From Paraburkholderia sp. ZP32-5 (GTDB lineage: Bacteria; Pseudomonadota; Gammaproteobacteria; Burkholderiales; Burkholderiaceae): a stretch of 64,000 bases of DNA. The position numbers and the translations under genes are program-made. The notes under the pieces were generated by a model. The model saw only the letters and a program-made list of their open reading frames with translations. It searched no databases and was not told the origin of the DNA. This document shows, one piece after another, positions 31,618-41,060 of the stretch (positions are counted from its first letter, which is position 1; every line of letters begins with the position of its first letter). Where the stretch lies: contig NZ_JAJEJP010000001.1 in the NCBI RefSeq assembly GCF_021390495.1, positions 3,720,001 to 3,784,000 of the forward strand. The letters run 5' to 3'.

Positions 31618-32403
31618 ATGAACCGCTTACCTTCGCTTTTCCTGTCCCACGGCGCCCCCACGTTGCCGATCGATCCGTCGATGCCGTCCGCCGAATTCGG
31701 CACGCTCGGCGCGCAACTGCCACGCCCCGAAGCCATCCTGATGCTGTCGGCCCACTGGGGCACCGCTCAGCCGCTCGCAAGCATCGCGACGGCGCCCGAA
31801 ACCATCCACGATTTCTACGGTTTTCCGCGCCAGCTTTATGAAATCCAGTACCCGGCGCCGGGCGCACCGGACATCGCGCGTCGCGCCGCCGCGTTGCTGG
31901 GCGCGCACGGCATCGCCGCGGATGTGCAGCCGCACGGGCTCGACCATGGCGCCTGGGTGCCGATGCTGCTGATGTTCCCGCACGCGGACGTGCCGGTCGC
32001 GCAGTTGTCGATTCAGCCGCATCTGGACGCGGAGCATCATTTCCGCGTCGGCCGCGCGCTGCGCGCGCTGAAGGACGAAGGCGTGATGGTGATCGGTTCC
32101 GGGCAGATCACGCACAACCTGCGCGCCGCCGACTTTTCCGCGCGCCCGGAAGACGCCGATCCGCGCGTGACCGAATTCACCGACTGGTTCGAGCAAAAGC
32201 TCGCCGCGCGCGATATCGACGCTTTGCTCGACTATCGCCGCCAGGCGCCGCACGCGGTGCTGATGCACCCGACCGACGAGCATCTGCTGCCGGTTTTCGC
32301 CGCGCTCGGCGCCGCGGACGACGACTATTCGCTCGCGACCCAGTCGCTCGGCACCTACCAGCGCTCGCTCGCGATGACGAACTACGTGTTCGGCACCGCC
32401 TGA
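31618..32403 (+). CDS. Class III extradiol ring-cleavage dioxygenase, DODA/YgiD type
   Basis: A 261-residue LigB-superfamily enzyme that uses a metal to cleave catecholic rings; YgiD in E. coli opens DOPA. Candidate metal-binding histidines are in LFLSHGAPTLP, MLSAHWGT and HGLDHGAWVPML, with a later conserved HNLR and LMHPTDEHLLP. Standalone gene after the ubiX remnant, ended by the terminator at 32591. The natural substrate is unknown. Confidence 0.88.
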   Translation: MNRLPSLFLSHGAPTLPIDPSMPSAEFGTLGAQLPRPEAILMLSAHWGTAQPLASIATAPETIHDFYGFPRQLYEIQYPAPGAPDIARRAAALLGAHGIAADVQPHGLDHGAWVPMLLMFPHADVPVAQLSIQPHLDAEHHFRVGRALRALKDEGVMVIGSGQITHNLRAADFSARPEDADPRVTEFTDWFEQKLAARDIDALLDYRRQAPHAVLMHPTDEHLLPVFAALGAADDDYSLATQSLGTYQRSLAMTNYVFGTA

Positions 32404-32590
32404 TCAGGCCGCGGAAACGAGGCGGCGAACGCTCGCCGAAGCTACCCGAGGCGACCTAAAGCGGTGAACGCCGGGCTGACACAACTCCGCAAACGAGGCG
32501 GCTGACGGCCAAAGCGGCCCAAAGCCACCCTGGAGCGCCCCAAAGCGGCCAGCGCCGAGCAGCCCCCCCACACCAGTTCCCCCCATAAAA

Positions 32591-32625
32591 AAACGCCGCC
32601 CGGCTTACACCGGGCGGCGTTTTTT
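32591..32625. terminator. Bidirectional terminator between dioxygenase and permease
   Basis: Thirteen-base perfect arms (32591-32603 and 32610-32622, AAACGCCGCCCGG) with a six-base loop, flanked by A- and T-runs. Serves two convergent genes. Confidence 0.92.
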
Positions 32626-32670
32626 CATCCAGATCCGCCTACCGCGAATCCGCTGGACTCGACATGACGC

Positions 32671-34266
32671 TCAATGCGCGCCCATGCCTTCGAGCACTTC
32701 GTCGTGTTCTTCGCGCTCGTCCAGATACTCGGAGCGATAGCCGCTATGCACGCCCCAGTAATAGAACACCAGCGAGAAAGCGATCACGACCAGCATGTCC
32801 CAGCCGTACGGCAGGATGCCGAAGCCGCCGAACTCCTTGCTGCCGATCAGCGACAGCACCGCCATGATCGGCAGATAAGCCACCAGCCACCATGCGGCCT
32901 TCAGATCGCGGCCCCAGCCCTCGAAGCCCTGCTTCGCCTGGAAGTAGAAGTACACCGGCAACGCGACGACCATCAGCAGAATGATTTCGCCGGTCAGCGG
33001 CCACTTCGCCCAGTACAGGATCAACGATGCGCAGACAAACGCGAACGGCGCGATCACCTTCATACCGGCGATATGCAGCGGCCGCTCCAGATCCGTCGCC
33101 GCGCGGCGCAGCGCCATCAGGCTGATCGGGCCGGTCAGATACGAGATCACGGTCGCGACCGAAATCACCGCCGCGAGCGAACTCCAGCCGCGGAAAAAGA
33201 ACAGGAAGATAAACGACACGAACAGGTTGAACCACATCGCCGGACGCGGCACGCCGTACAGCGGATGCACCTGACCGAAGATCTTCGGCATCGTGTTGTT
33301 GCGCTCCATCGCGTAGATCATCCGCGTGGTGGTCGCCATGTAGGTCGTACCCGTGCCGCTCGGGCTCACGAATGCATCGACGTACAGCATGATCGCCAGC
33401 CAGTTCAGATTCAGCGCGATCGCCAGCTCCGCGAACGGCGACGCGAAGTTGAAGTGGCTCCAGCCCTTCGCGACGTCGGCCGGATTCACCGAGCCGATGT
33501 ACGCGATCTGCAGCAGCACGTAGATCACGAGCGCGAGCAGGATCGAGCCGATCACCGCGAACGGCACGCTTTTGGCCGGATTGCGCGCTTCACCCGCGAG
33601 GTTGACCGGGCTCTGGAAGCCGTTGAACGCGAACACGATGCCGCTCGTCGCCACCGCGGTCAGCACCGCCGACCAGCCGTACGGCGCGAAGGTGGTGGTC
33701 TGGCCGAAGTTCTCCGTGTGTACGCCGGTCGCCATCAGGCCGGCGATCGTCGCGCCCGGGATCAGGAACTTGAAGATCGTGATCGCCGTGTTGGCGCGCG
33801 CGAACAGCTTCACGCCCCAGTAGTTGAGCAGGAAGTAGATGATCACGAGCACGGCCGACAGCAATAGCCCGTTAGTCGTCAATGAACCGCCGACGAACAG
33901 CGCATGCGCCCAGTCGTACGGCCACGTACTCATATATTGAATGGAAGCTTCGGCCTCGATTGGGATCACGGATACGATCGCGATCCAGTTGGCCCACGCG
34001 CTGATGAAACCGACCAGCGCGCCATGCGAGTAGCGCGCGTAGCGCACCATCCCGCCCGATTCCGGAAACATCGCGCCGAGCTCCGCGTAGGTCAGCGCAA
34101 TCGCCAGAATCACGACCGCTCCGATGATCCACGCGCAGATGGCAGCCGGACCGGCGATCTTTGCAGCCTTCCACGCACCGAACAGCCAGCCCGAGCCGAT
34201 GATCGAACCCAGACCGGTCAGCATCAGCGCGAATGGCCCGATGTTCCGTTGTATAGAACTTTTCAC
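32671..34266 (-). CDS. APC family amino acid permease
   Basis: Inner-membrane amino acid/proton symporter of 531 residues with about 12 membrane segments. The N-terminus GPFALMLTGLGSIIGSGWLFGAW is the APC TM1 substrate motif and the rest shows regular hydrophobic spans. GTG at 34266 is chosen: it has a strong TAGGAG site and places the start directly before TM1. The substrate cannot be fixed; aspartate/glutamate-type carriers are similar in length. The leader upstream is rich in hairpins. Confidence 0.88.
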   Translation of the reverse strand: MKSSIQRNIGPFALMLTGLGSIIGSGWLFGAWKAAKIAGPAAICAWIIGAVVILAIALTYAELGAMFPESGGMVRYARYSHGALVGFISAWANWIAIVSVIPIEAEASIQYMSTWPYDWAHALFVGGSLTTNGLLLSAVLVIIYFLLNYWGVKLFARANTAITIFKFLIPGATIAGLMATGVHTENFGQTTTFAPYGWSAVLTAVATSGIVFAFNGFQSPVNLAGEARNPAKSVPFAVIGSILLALVIYVLLQIAYIGSVNPADVAKGWSHFNFASPFAELAIALNLNWLAIMLYVDAFVSPSGTGTTYMATTTRMIYAMERNNTMPKIFGQVHPLYGVPRPAMWFNLFVSFIFLFFFRGWSSLAAVISVATVISYLTGPISLMALRRAATDLERPLHIAGMKVIAPFAFVCASLILYWAKWPLTGEIILLMVVALPVYFYFQAKQGFEGWGRDLKAAWWLVAYLPIMAVLSLIGSKEFGGFGILPYGWDMLVVIAFSLVFYYWGVHSGYRSEYLDEREEHDEVLEGMGAH

Positions 34267-34484
34267 GTCTTCTCCTAAATCAGAACCATGTCGGCACCGC
34301 GTGACATCGCTCGTGGCGGCGGGACGGGGTGACGCGCATGCATGCGCGCCGCGTGATGCAAAACAAAAGAGGTGCAACCGACGCGCGGCGCGTAGTTTAA
34401 CGGTTGCACCGTATTGATGCAGTGAAACTGCCGCTCATCCGGGGGTTCTCCCTGATAAAAAAGCTTGCGCACGACGCAAGCTTT
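34267..34484 (-). promoter_or_regulatory. Structured 5' leader of the APC permease
   Basis: Three inverted repeats lie in a row upstream of the permease. Reading leftward, first is a ten-base hairpin (34475-34484 with 34460-34469, five-base loop) followed by six T on the minus strand, an intrinsic terminator in form. Second are ten-base arms (34401-34410 and 34371-34380, GGTGCAACCG) with a small inner palindrome, followed by a T-rich stretch. Third is a perfect 16-bp palindrome at 34333-34348. No gene lies upstream that needs terminating, so transcriptional attenuation is plausible. Confidence 0.5.
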
Positions 34485-34712
34485 GTAAGAATTTATGGTA
34501 TGCACTGTCGAAGTTTCATCCGGATACGAACAGACAGTTGACCTTCGTGCCAATTCGCCGTATAACGTTCGGGCAGGATTTCAAGTGGCGAGTGAAGTGG
34601 TTCTTTCGTAGTTCGCCCATCAACGGTACTCCGGTTGGTCCCATTACCCCCTTCCTTGATTTTCATGCACCCCGGGCTTCGGCCTTATTCACCATTTTTA
34701 GGAACAAGTAAT

Positions 34713-34916
34713 ATGGAAACCGGTACCGTCAAGTGGTTCAATGACGCAAAGGGCTTTGGCTTTATCACTCCTGACGGCGGCGGCGAAGATCTGTTCGCGC
34801 ATTTCTCGGAAATCCGCGTTGAAGGCTTCAAGACGCTGCAAGAAAACCAGAAGGTCACGTTCGAAGTGAAGACGGGCCCGAAGGGCAAGCAAGCCGCTAA
34901 CATCAAGCCGGCTTAA
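34713..34916 (+). CDS. Cold shock protein, CspA family
   Basis: A 67-residue single cold-shock domain, a single-stranded nucleic acid chaperone. RNP1 is KGFGFITP (residues about 13-20) and RNP2 is DLFAHFS (27-33). ATG at 34713 follows an AGGAA site. Csp genes often carry a long regulatory 5' untranslated region; about 230 bases are free upstream, but its role cannot be judged by eye. A strong terminator follows. Confidence 0.97.
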   Translation: METGTVKWFNDAKGFGFITPDGGGEDLFAHFSEIRVEGFKTLQENQKVTFEVKTGPKGKQAANIKPA

Positions 34917-34940
34917 GCTTCCCAGCCTCCTTCGGGATGC

Positions 34941-34971
34941 AAAAAAACCCCGCCTCGGCGGGGTTTTTTTA
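34941..34971 (+). terminator. Intrinsic terminator of the cold shock gene
   Basis: CCCCGCC/GGCGGGG stem at 34948-34963 flanked by seven A on the left and seven T on the right. It would also act on the leftward strand after the Hsp70 gene. Confidence 0.93.
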
Positions 34972-35040
34972 TTATCCGCGTAAATGGATACACCGATTAA
35001 ATTCGCAATGCGCGGCGGATTATTTTCCGCTTATTTGCCA

Positions 35041-36291
35041 TTAACTGAACACACGTCGGGCATGAATACCGAGTCCGGTTGCCACGCTCGCGAGACGGTC
35101 GCCGAATACCGCCTCTCCGTCGGGAAATGCCGCCGCTAACGCGCCCGACAGGAACGCAAGCCCGGTCGAGCCGCCGGTGAAGTAGACCGCATCGACGTCG
35201 CGCGGCGCGACGCCCGCCGCCTGCACCGTATCGCGCGCCGCCTGCACGATGCGCCGCGTTTCGTCCTCGCCGGCCTGGATCAGCTGCGCTTCGTCGAACG
35301 CGAGACGCAGATCCTCTTCCACTTCATCGAGATCGATCACGGTTTCGCCGCCCGCCGCGACGCCGATCTTCGCTTCCTCCGCGTGCGCGGCGAGCGCATG
35401 TCCGAAACGCTGCTCGACCACGCGCATCAACCGGTCGTGGTGCTTCGCCTCGACAAAAAGGTGCCGCATCAGCGCGAGTTCGCTGACACGCTTCGGCGTA
35501 TAGACCGTATTAATCAGATGCCAGGTCGCGAGATCGAAATAGATCCGGTTCGGGATTTCGCGCCCCTGCGAATCGAGCGACTGGTAGCCGAGTTCGCGCA
35601 GGATGGTCGCGAGTTCGACGCGGCGGTCGAAGTCCGTCCCCGCGACGTGCACACCGTGGTGCGCCAGCACATCGTCCTTGCGCTCGACCCGCTTCATCCG
35701 GTCGGGCCCCACCCGCACCAGCGAAAAATCCGACGTACCGCCGCCGATATCCGCCACCAGCACGAGCCCTTCCTTCGTCAGATGCGATTCGTAGTCGAAC
35801 GCGGCCGCGATCGGTTCATACTGAAAATGGATCTCGCGCAGACCGACGGTGCGCGCGGCGGCTTCGAGCTGCTGCTGCGCCATCTGGTCGGCGCGCGGGT
35901 CGTCGTCGACGAAAAACACCGGGCGCCCCAGCACCGCGCGTTCTATCGCCCCGCCCGCACTACTCTCGGCCGAACGCTTCAGATGGCTGAGGAAGGTCGC
36001 GATCACGTCCGTGTATTTGATCGCGCTGCCATCGCCGAGGTCGGTGGTGTTCTCGGCGAGCGGCGAGCCGAGAATGCTCTTCATCGAGCGCATCAGACGG
36101 CCGTCGAAGCCGTCGATATAGGCCGCCAGCGCCGCGCGCCCGAACTCGCTGGTGTCTTCGTCGGTGTTGAAAAAGACGGCGGTGGGCAGCGTCGTGTACG
36201 CACCTTCGACTGGCGCCAGCCGGAGCTGGGCGCCGTCCGGAATCGCGACGGCCGAGTTGGAGGTACCGAAATCAATCGCGCAATAGTTCAT
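35041..36291 (-). CDS. Hsp70 family protein, YegD-like
   Basis: Actin-fold ATPase of 416 residues with only the nucleotide-binding half of Hsp70; the substrate-binding domain is lacking, as in E. coli YegD. Phosphate 1 loop is AIDFGTSNSAVAI at the N-terminus, phosphate 2 is VADIGGGTSDFSLV and the adenosine loop is YFTGGSTGLAFL. The role of YegD-type proteins is not established. Divergent from an MFS gene, 195 bases apart. Confidence 0.9.
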   Translation of the reverse strand: MNYCAIDFGTSNSAVAIPDGAQLRLAPVEGAYTTLPTAVFFNTDEDTSEFGRAALAAYIDGFDGRLMRSMKSILGSPLAENTTDLGDGSAIKYTDVIATFLSHLKRSAESSAGGAIERAVLGRPVFFVDDDPRADQMAQQQLEAAARTVGLREIHFQYEPIAAAFDYESHLTKEGLVLVADIGGGTSDFSLVRVGPDRMKRVERKDDVLAHHGVHVAGTDFDRRVELATILRELGYQSLDSQGREIPNRIYFDLATWHLINTVYTPKRVSELALMRHLFVEAKHHDRLMRVVEQRFGHALAAHAEEAKIGVAAGGETVIDLDEVEEDLRLAFDEAQLIQAGEDETRRIVQAARDTVQAAGVAPRDVDAVYFTGGSTGLAFLSGALAAAFPDGEAVFGDRLASVATGLGIHARRVFS

Positions 36292-36486
36292 GGCAGGAAT
36301 CGCCGCTCACGGCTGGCGCGGACAGAAAGGGGAGCGGCTTTGTAACACGAAAACTCGGCCAGCATCAACTGACGTCGCGGCAACGACGCGACATCACCTG
36401 ATTCGCGCGAATTCGTATGACGGAACGAAGATTGCTGGCTCGCAACGGAATACGCCGCCCGGATTTCGCACAGGAGACCTCGAGCA

Positions 36487-37971
36487 ATGAGCGCGCCGCC
36501 CACCGACGCCGTCCACAACAAGCCCGCCGCGCTCATCGAAACGGATCTGCCTTCGCGCCTCGACCGTCTGCCTTGGGGCCGCTTCCACACGCTGATCGTA
36601 ATCGCGCTGGGCGTCACCTGGCTGCTCGACGGGCTCGAAGTGACGCTGGCCGGCGCGGTCGCGAGCGCACTGAAAACCAGCCCGGCGCTGCGCTTCACCA
36701 ATGCCGACGTCGGCCTCGCGGGCAGCGCGTACATTGCCGGCGCGGTGCTGGGCGCGCTCGGCTTCGGCTGGCTCACCGACCGGCTCGGCCGCCGCAAGCT
36801 GTTTTTCATCACGCTCACGCTGTATCTGGCCGCTACCGCGGCGACCGCGCTGTCGTGGAATCTCGCGAGCTTCATGCTGTTCCGCTTTCTGACCGGCGCG
36901 GGCATCGGCGGCGAATACACGGCGATCAACTCGACGATCCAGGAGTTCACGCCGGCGCGCGTGCGCGGCTGGACCGACCTCGGCATTAACGGCACGTTCT
37001 GGGTGGGCGCCGGACTCGGCGCGGCCGGCTCGCTGGTGCTGCTCGACCCGCATCTGCTGCCCGGCGACTGGGGCTGGCGCGCGTGCTTCTTCATCGGCGC
37101 GGTGCTCGCGCTCGCGATCCTGCCGATGCGCATCTGGGTGCCCGAAAGCCCGCGGTGGCTGCTTACGCACGGCGACGAACGCGACGCGCGCGAGATCGTC
37201 GAGAGTATCGAAACGCGTTTTCGCCACGAAGGCCACACGCTCAGCGACGACGGCCTGATGCGGCTGCGGCTGCGCGCGCGTCACCATACGCCGCTGCGCG
37301 AGGTGTTCCACGTGCTGTTCAACGTACACCGGCGGCGCGCGCTCGTGGGCCTGACGCTGATGACCGCGCAGGCGTTCTTCTACAACGCGATCTTTTTCAC
37401 CTACGCGCTGGTGCTCACCGATTTCTATCACGTGCCGGGCGGGGACATCGGCTGGTATCTGCTGCCGTTCGCGCTTGGCAATTTTCTCGGGCCGCTCGTG
37501 CTTGGCCGGCTGTTCGACGTGATCGGACGCCGCAAGATGATCGCGGCAACCTATGGGATATCGGCGCTACTGCTGACGCTATCGGGCTACCTGTTCGAGC
37601 AGCAACTGCTCACCGTCGTCACGCAGACGGTCGCGTGGATGGTGATTTTCTTCTTCGCGTCGGCGGCCGCCAGCTCCGCGTATCTGACGGTGAGCGAATC
37701 GTTTCCGCTCGAAATCCGCGCGCTCGCGATCGCCGTTTTCTATGCGTTCGGCACCGCGCTCGGCGGCATCATCGGACCGGCGTTTTTCGGCAGGCTGATC
37801 GACACGCATCAGCGCAGCGAAGTGTTTTCGGGCTATCTGGTCGGATCGGCGCTGATGCTCGCGGCCGCTGTCGTCGCGGCGATCTGGGGCGTCGACGCAG
37901 AGCGCAAGTCGCTCGAACATGTGGCGGCGCCGCTGTCGAGCGTGGCGGACGCGGAAAGCGGCACCGAATAA
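36487..37971 (+). CDS. MFS transporter, metabolite:H+ symporter type
   Basis: A 494-residue carrier with 12 predicted membrane segments and a cytoplasmic N-terminus of about 30 residues. GWLTDRLGRRKLFFIT and the TM4 segment GAGIGGEYTAINSTIQEF match the sugar/aromatic-acid porter branch; the second RLFDVIGRRK motif is in the other half. No catabolic gene is adjacent to suggest a substrate. Ends at a terminator at 37972. Confidence 0.9.
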   Translation: MSAPPTDAVHNKPAALIETDLPSRLDRLPWGRFHTLIVIALGVTWLLDGLEVTLAGAVASALKTSPALRFTNADVGLAGSAYIAGAVLGALGFGWLTDRLGRRKLFFITLTLYLAATAATALSWNLASFMLFRFLTGAGIGGEYTAINSTIQEFTPARVRGWTDLGINGTFWVGAGLGAAGSLVLLDPHLLPGDWGWRACFFIGAVLALAILPMRIWVPESPRWLLTHGDERDAREIVESIETRFRHEGHTLSDDGLMRLRLRARHHTPLREVFHVLFNVHRRRALVGLTLMTAQAFFYNAIFFTYALVLTDFYHVPGGDIGWYLLPFALGNFLGPLVLGRLFDVIGRRKMIAATYGISALLLTLSGYLFEQQLLTVVTQTVAWMVIFFFASAAASSAYLTVSESFPLEIRALAIAVFYAFGTALGGIIGPAFFGRLIDTHQRSEVFSGYLVGSALMLAAAVVAAIWGVDAERKSLEHVAAPLSSVADAESGTE

Positions 37972-38008
37972 AAAACGCGCGGACCGTGCCGCGCGTTTTG
38001 CGTTTTTC
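37972..38008 (+). terminator. Intrinsic terminator of the MFS gene
   Basis: Eleven-base perfect arms (37972-37982 and 37989-37999, AAAACGCGCGG) with a six-base loop, overlapping the MFS stop region and followed by T-rich sequence. Confidence 0.85.
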
Positions 38009-38055
38009 TTTTTGCGGCGCGATGCGATATAGCGCAAACGCCGCGCGCCAGCCGC

Positions 38056-38649
38056 CTAGAACGCCTTCTTCCACGCTCCGCTGTAGGCCATGTCGGCCAG
38101 CGCCAGACGCTGCCGCGGCGCCTTCTCGCGTTCGCGCAGCACCGGGTCCAGCTTGTCGACGTCGCCGTAGTGGCCGAGCGAGATCATCGCGATCGGTTCG
38201 ACGTCGGCCGGCAATTCGAATCCCGTGCGGAACGCGTTCACGTCGAAACCGCTCATCTGATGCGCGGCCAGCCCGAGCGCATGCGCCTGCAGCACCAGCG
38301 ACATCGCCGCGGCGCCCGCATCGTACTGCGCGCAGCGATTGATGTCGCCCTTGTTCGTCAGCGTGTGCGTGGTCACCGCGATCAGCACCGGTGCGGGCGC
38401 ATTCCAGGCCTGATTGAACGGCACCAGCGTGGCAAATGCCTTCTTGAACGCCACTTCGTCGGCGCTGCGATCGAACACCATGAAACGCCACGGCTGCGCA
38501 TTGTACGAAGACGGCGCCCAGCGCGCCGCTTCCAGCACAGCACGCAGTTGCTCGCGGCTCACCGGCTCGCTCGAATACGCGCGCGGGCTCCAGCGTCCTG
38601 CGATCAATTCGTGAATGGCAACTTCGGTAGAGGCGGGTTTGTTGGTCAT
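38056..38649 (-). CDS. Nitroreductase family protein
   Basis: FMN-dependent oxidoreductase of 197 residues. RWSPRAYSSEPVSREQL is the N-terminal flavin phosphate-contact segment, AARWAPSSYNAQPWRFMVF the second, and the C-terminal EPIAMISLGHYG closes the flavin site. Start at 38649 (MTNKPAST) is preferred; longer in-frame starts add unrelated residues. Natural substrate unknown. Single gene. Confidence 0.9.
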   Translation of the reverse strand: MTNKPASTEVAIHELIAGRWSPRAYSSEPVSREQLRAVLEAARWAPSSYNAQPWRFMVFDRSADEVAFKKAFATLVPFNQAWNAPAPVLIAVTTHTLTNKGDINRCAQYDAGAAAMSLVLQAHALGLAAHQMSGFDVNAFRTGFELPADVEPIAMISLGHYGDVDKLDPVLREREKAPRQRLALADMAYSGAWKKAF

Positions 38650-38768
38650 GCGTTTCTCTCGGTGAAAGTCATGATCGCCGGGCGGCCGCCCGGGGTCACA
38701 TAGCATAACGGGCTTCGGCGCATGCTCCAAGCCAGGGCGCGGAGCGATGCGTACTCGCCGCGCAAAAG

Positions 38769-38795
38769 CGGACGGCCCCGTCGAGGGGCCGTCCG
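38769..38795 (-). terminator. Terminator of the leftward MFS gene
   Basis: Eleven-base perfect arms (38769-38779 and 38785-38795, CGGACGGCCCC), five-base loop, followed on the minus strand by CTTTTG. It lies 70 bases past the MFS stop. Confidence 0.8.
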
Positions 38796-38864
38796 TTTGT
38801 ACATTTCCGTCGACGCTGGAGCGTCGCGGAGAGGGGCTTAAATCAGGAGATTAAACTCGCGAAC

Positions 38865-40148
38865 TCAAATCGCCTGCGGCGTCGGCACCTTCGCAGGTCG
38901 GTTGATGCGCAGCACGATCATCGCGGCGACGAGGCACAGCCCGCCGGAAATCATCGACGCCACCGTGTAAGTGCCGAGGCTCGCGCGCAGCATGCCCGCG
39001 CCCAGCGCCGCGAACGCCGCGCCGAGCTGGTGGCCGGCCACGACCCAGCCGAACACCACGGGCGCCGACTCCTTGCCGTAGACATCGGTCGCGAGACGCA
39101 CGGTCGGCGGCACGGTGGCGATCCAGTCGAGCCCGTAGAACACCGCGAACAGCGGCAGCCCGAAGAAGTCGATACCGAACGCGTGCGGCAGATACATCAA
39201 CGACAAGCCACGCAGCCCGTAGTACCAGAACAGCAGCACGCGGCTATTGAAGCGGTCCGACAGCCAGCCCGACAACGTCGTGCCGAACAGGTCGAACACG
39301 CCCATTGCGGCGAGCAGCGACGCGCCCTGCACTTCGGTCATTCCGTAGTCGCCGCACATTGCGATCAGGTGCGTACCGACGTAGCCGTTGGTGCTCGCGC
39401 CGCAGATGAAGAAACTGAAGAACAGCAGCCAGAAATCGCGCGTCTTGCTCGCCATCGCCAGCGTGCCGAACGCGATCGCGAGCGGGTTCTGCTTCGTGAC
39501 GGTCGCGGCGATCGGCGCGTCGTGCGGCTCGCCGTACGGGCGCAGCTTCATGTCGGCCGGACGCTCGGGCAGCAGGAACGCGACGAGCGGAATCACAACG
39601 GCAGCCGCGAGTGCGACGACCCACACGACCTGGCGCCAGCCGTAATGCTCGGCGATGGCGGCCAGCATCGGCAGGAACACGAGCTGACCGGTGGCCGAAC
39701 TGGCGGTGAGGATACCCATCACGAGACCGCGCCGCGTGGTGAACCAGCGCGTGACGACAGTCGCCGACAGCGACAGCGCCGCGACGCCGGTGGATCCGCC
39801 GACCATCACGCCCCAGATCAGCACCATTTGCCACGGATGCGTCATCAGCGACGACAGCGCGACGCCCGCGGCCATCGTTCCGAGCGCGACGAGCAACGTT
39901 GGACGCACGCCGAAGCGCTGCATCGCCGCGGCCGCGAACGGCCCCATCAGCCCGTACAACGCGATGTTTACGGAGATCGCCAGCGAAATCGTCGCGCGGC
40001 TCCAGCCGAATTGATGTTCGAGCGGCACCATCATCACGCTCGGCGTCGCGCGCGTGCCGGCCGCGGCGAGCAACGCCAGGAACACCACGGCGACGGTCAA
40101 CCAGCCGTAGTGGAAACGTCCGCCAATCAGTTTCGCAGCCCAGTTCAT
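38865..40148 (-). CDS. MFS transporter, monocarboxylate/oxalate-formate type
   Basis: A 427-residue carrier with 12 predicted membrane segments. FHYGWLTVAVVFLALLAAAGTR and the second half GWLSDRFNSRVLL resemble the monocarboxylate/oxalate:formate branch. ATG at 40148 has a GGGAGAA site and is favoured over an ATG four codons upstream. It is divergent from a TetR gene, with two matching operators between them, so it is probably the TetR target. Confidence 0.88.
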   Translation of the reverse strand: MNWAAKLIGGRFHYGWLTVAVVFLALLAAAGTRATPSVMMVPLEHQFGWSRATISLAISVNIALYGLMGPFAAAAMQRFGVRPTLLVALGTMAAGVALSSLMTHPWQMVLIWGVMVGGSTGVAALSLSATVVTRWFTTRRGLVMGILTASSATGQLVFLPMLAAIAEHYGWRQVVWVVALAAAVVIPLVAFLLPERPADMKLRPYGEPHDAPIAATVTKQNPLAIAFGTLAMASKTRDFWLLFFSFFICGASTNGYVGTHLIAMCGDYGMTEVQGASLLAAMGVFDLFGTTLSGWLSDRFNSRVLLFWYYGLRGLSLMYLPHAFGIDFFGLPLFAVFYGLDWIATVPPTVRLATDVYGKESAPVVFGWVVAGHQLGAAFAALGAGMLRASLGTYTVASMISGGLCLVAAMIVLRINRPAKVPTPQAI

Positions 40149-40218
40149 CGGTTCTCCCATCGACGCGGCCTGTCTTGGCCACGTCGTTCGTATTATTACG
40201 ACTTCGGTAAAAGAGTTT

Positions 40219-40234
40219 GTGACAGATCGGTCAC
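40219..40234. promoter_or_regulatory. TetR operator site 1
   Basis: GTGACAGATCGGTCAC, a dyad whose seven-base arms (TTGTGAC/GTCACAA) are perfect. It shares 13 of 16 bases with the second site 34 bases away. Confidence 0.65.
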
Positions 40235-40252
40235 AATAGTGTTGCGATCTTA

Positions 40253-40268
40253 GTGACCGCTCGGTAAC
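40253..40268. promoter_or_regulatory. TetR operator site 2
   Basis: GTGACCGCTCGGTAAC, second copy of the same 16-base dyad, one arm mismatch. It lies 37 bases before the TetR ATG, where binding would repress it. Confidence 0.65.
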
Positions 40269-40304
40269 ATGTCAAGGCGTTAATTTTCAATTCGGGTGAC
40301 CTCC

Positions 40305-40946
40305 ATGTCCGACAGCGAAACCCTCAAACCCGCCCGCCCCCGCCGCGCACGCAGCGCCCAGACGGCTGGACCGGAGGCGCAGCAGCATCTGCTGCGCGCC
40401 GCGAGCGAACTGTTCTATCGCGAAGGGGTGCGCAGCGTCGGTGTCGATGCGGTGGTCGAGCGCGCCGGTGTCAACAAGATGAGCCTGTACCGGCAGTTTT
40501 CGTCGAAAGACGAACTCGTGATGGCTTATCTCGAGCGGCAGGACGAACGGTTCTTCCGCTACATCGAGGCGAGCTTTGCGAAGCACCCGGGTGAGCCGGC
40601 AAAGCAGCTCCAGCAATGTTTCGACGACCTCGCGATACGCGCATCGGTCGACGATTACCGTGGCTGCCCTTTCGTGAACGTATCGGTCGAGTTCGCGGAC
40701 ACCGCGCATCCGGCGCGGCAGTTCGTGTTTCGCAACAAGCAACGCTTGATGGCGCGGCTGCTGGATCTGTCGACAGAGGCTAACGCCGACGACCCCGAAG
40801 CGCTCGCCAATGCGCTAGGTTTGCTGATCGAGGGTATCTACACGGCGAGCCAGACTTACGGGCCGGGATGCGGGCCAATTGCGGCCGCGCCGAAGGTGGC
40901 CGCGCAGTTGATTGCCGCGGCGTGCGGCGCGAAGCGGGACAGCTGA
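40305..40946 (+). CDS. TetR/AcrR family transcriptional regulator
   Basis: A 213-residue repressor-type regulator. The N-terminal helix-turn-helix is at about residues 38-62 (VDAVVERAGVNKMSLYRQFSSKDEL, a typical TetR recognition helix), followed by an all-helical ligand domain. ATG at 40305 is chosen over a GTG three codons upstream. Divergent from the MFS gene, with paired operators in the 156-base gap. The ligand is unknown. Confidence 0.92.
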   Translation: MSDSETLKPARPRRARSAQTAGPEAQQHLLRAASELFYREGVRSVGVDAVVERAGVNKMSLYRQFSSKDELVMAYLERQDERFFRYIEASFAKHPGEPAKQLQQCFDDLAIRASVDDYRGCPFVNVSVEFADTAHPARQFVFRNKQRLMARLLDLSTEANADDPEALANALGLLIEGIYTASQTYGPGCGPIAAAPKVAAQLIAAACGAKRDS

Positions 40947-41060
40947 GCCGGCTTCGGGCTCAGCGATTGAGCCTGCCGCGCCGCATCATCCCCCGCGCCC
41001 GCCGGTCCACGCCGATCCGCGCCGTTAAAATGACGCCTTTCCCCGCTGCGTCCGCCCACC

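Noticed and set aside
34941..34971. Cold shock 3' hairpin as part of a riboregulator
   Set aside because: Clean stem with A- and T-runs directly after the stop codon is a plain intrinsic terminator.
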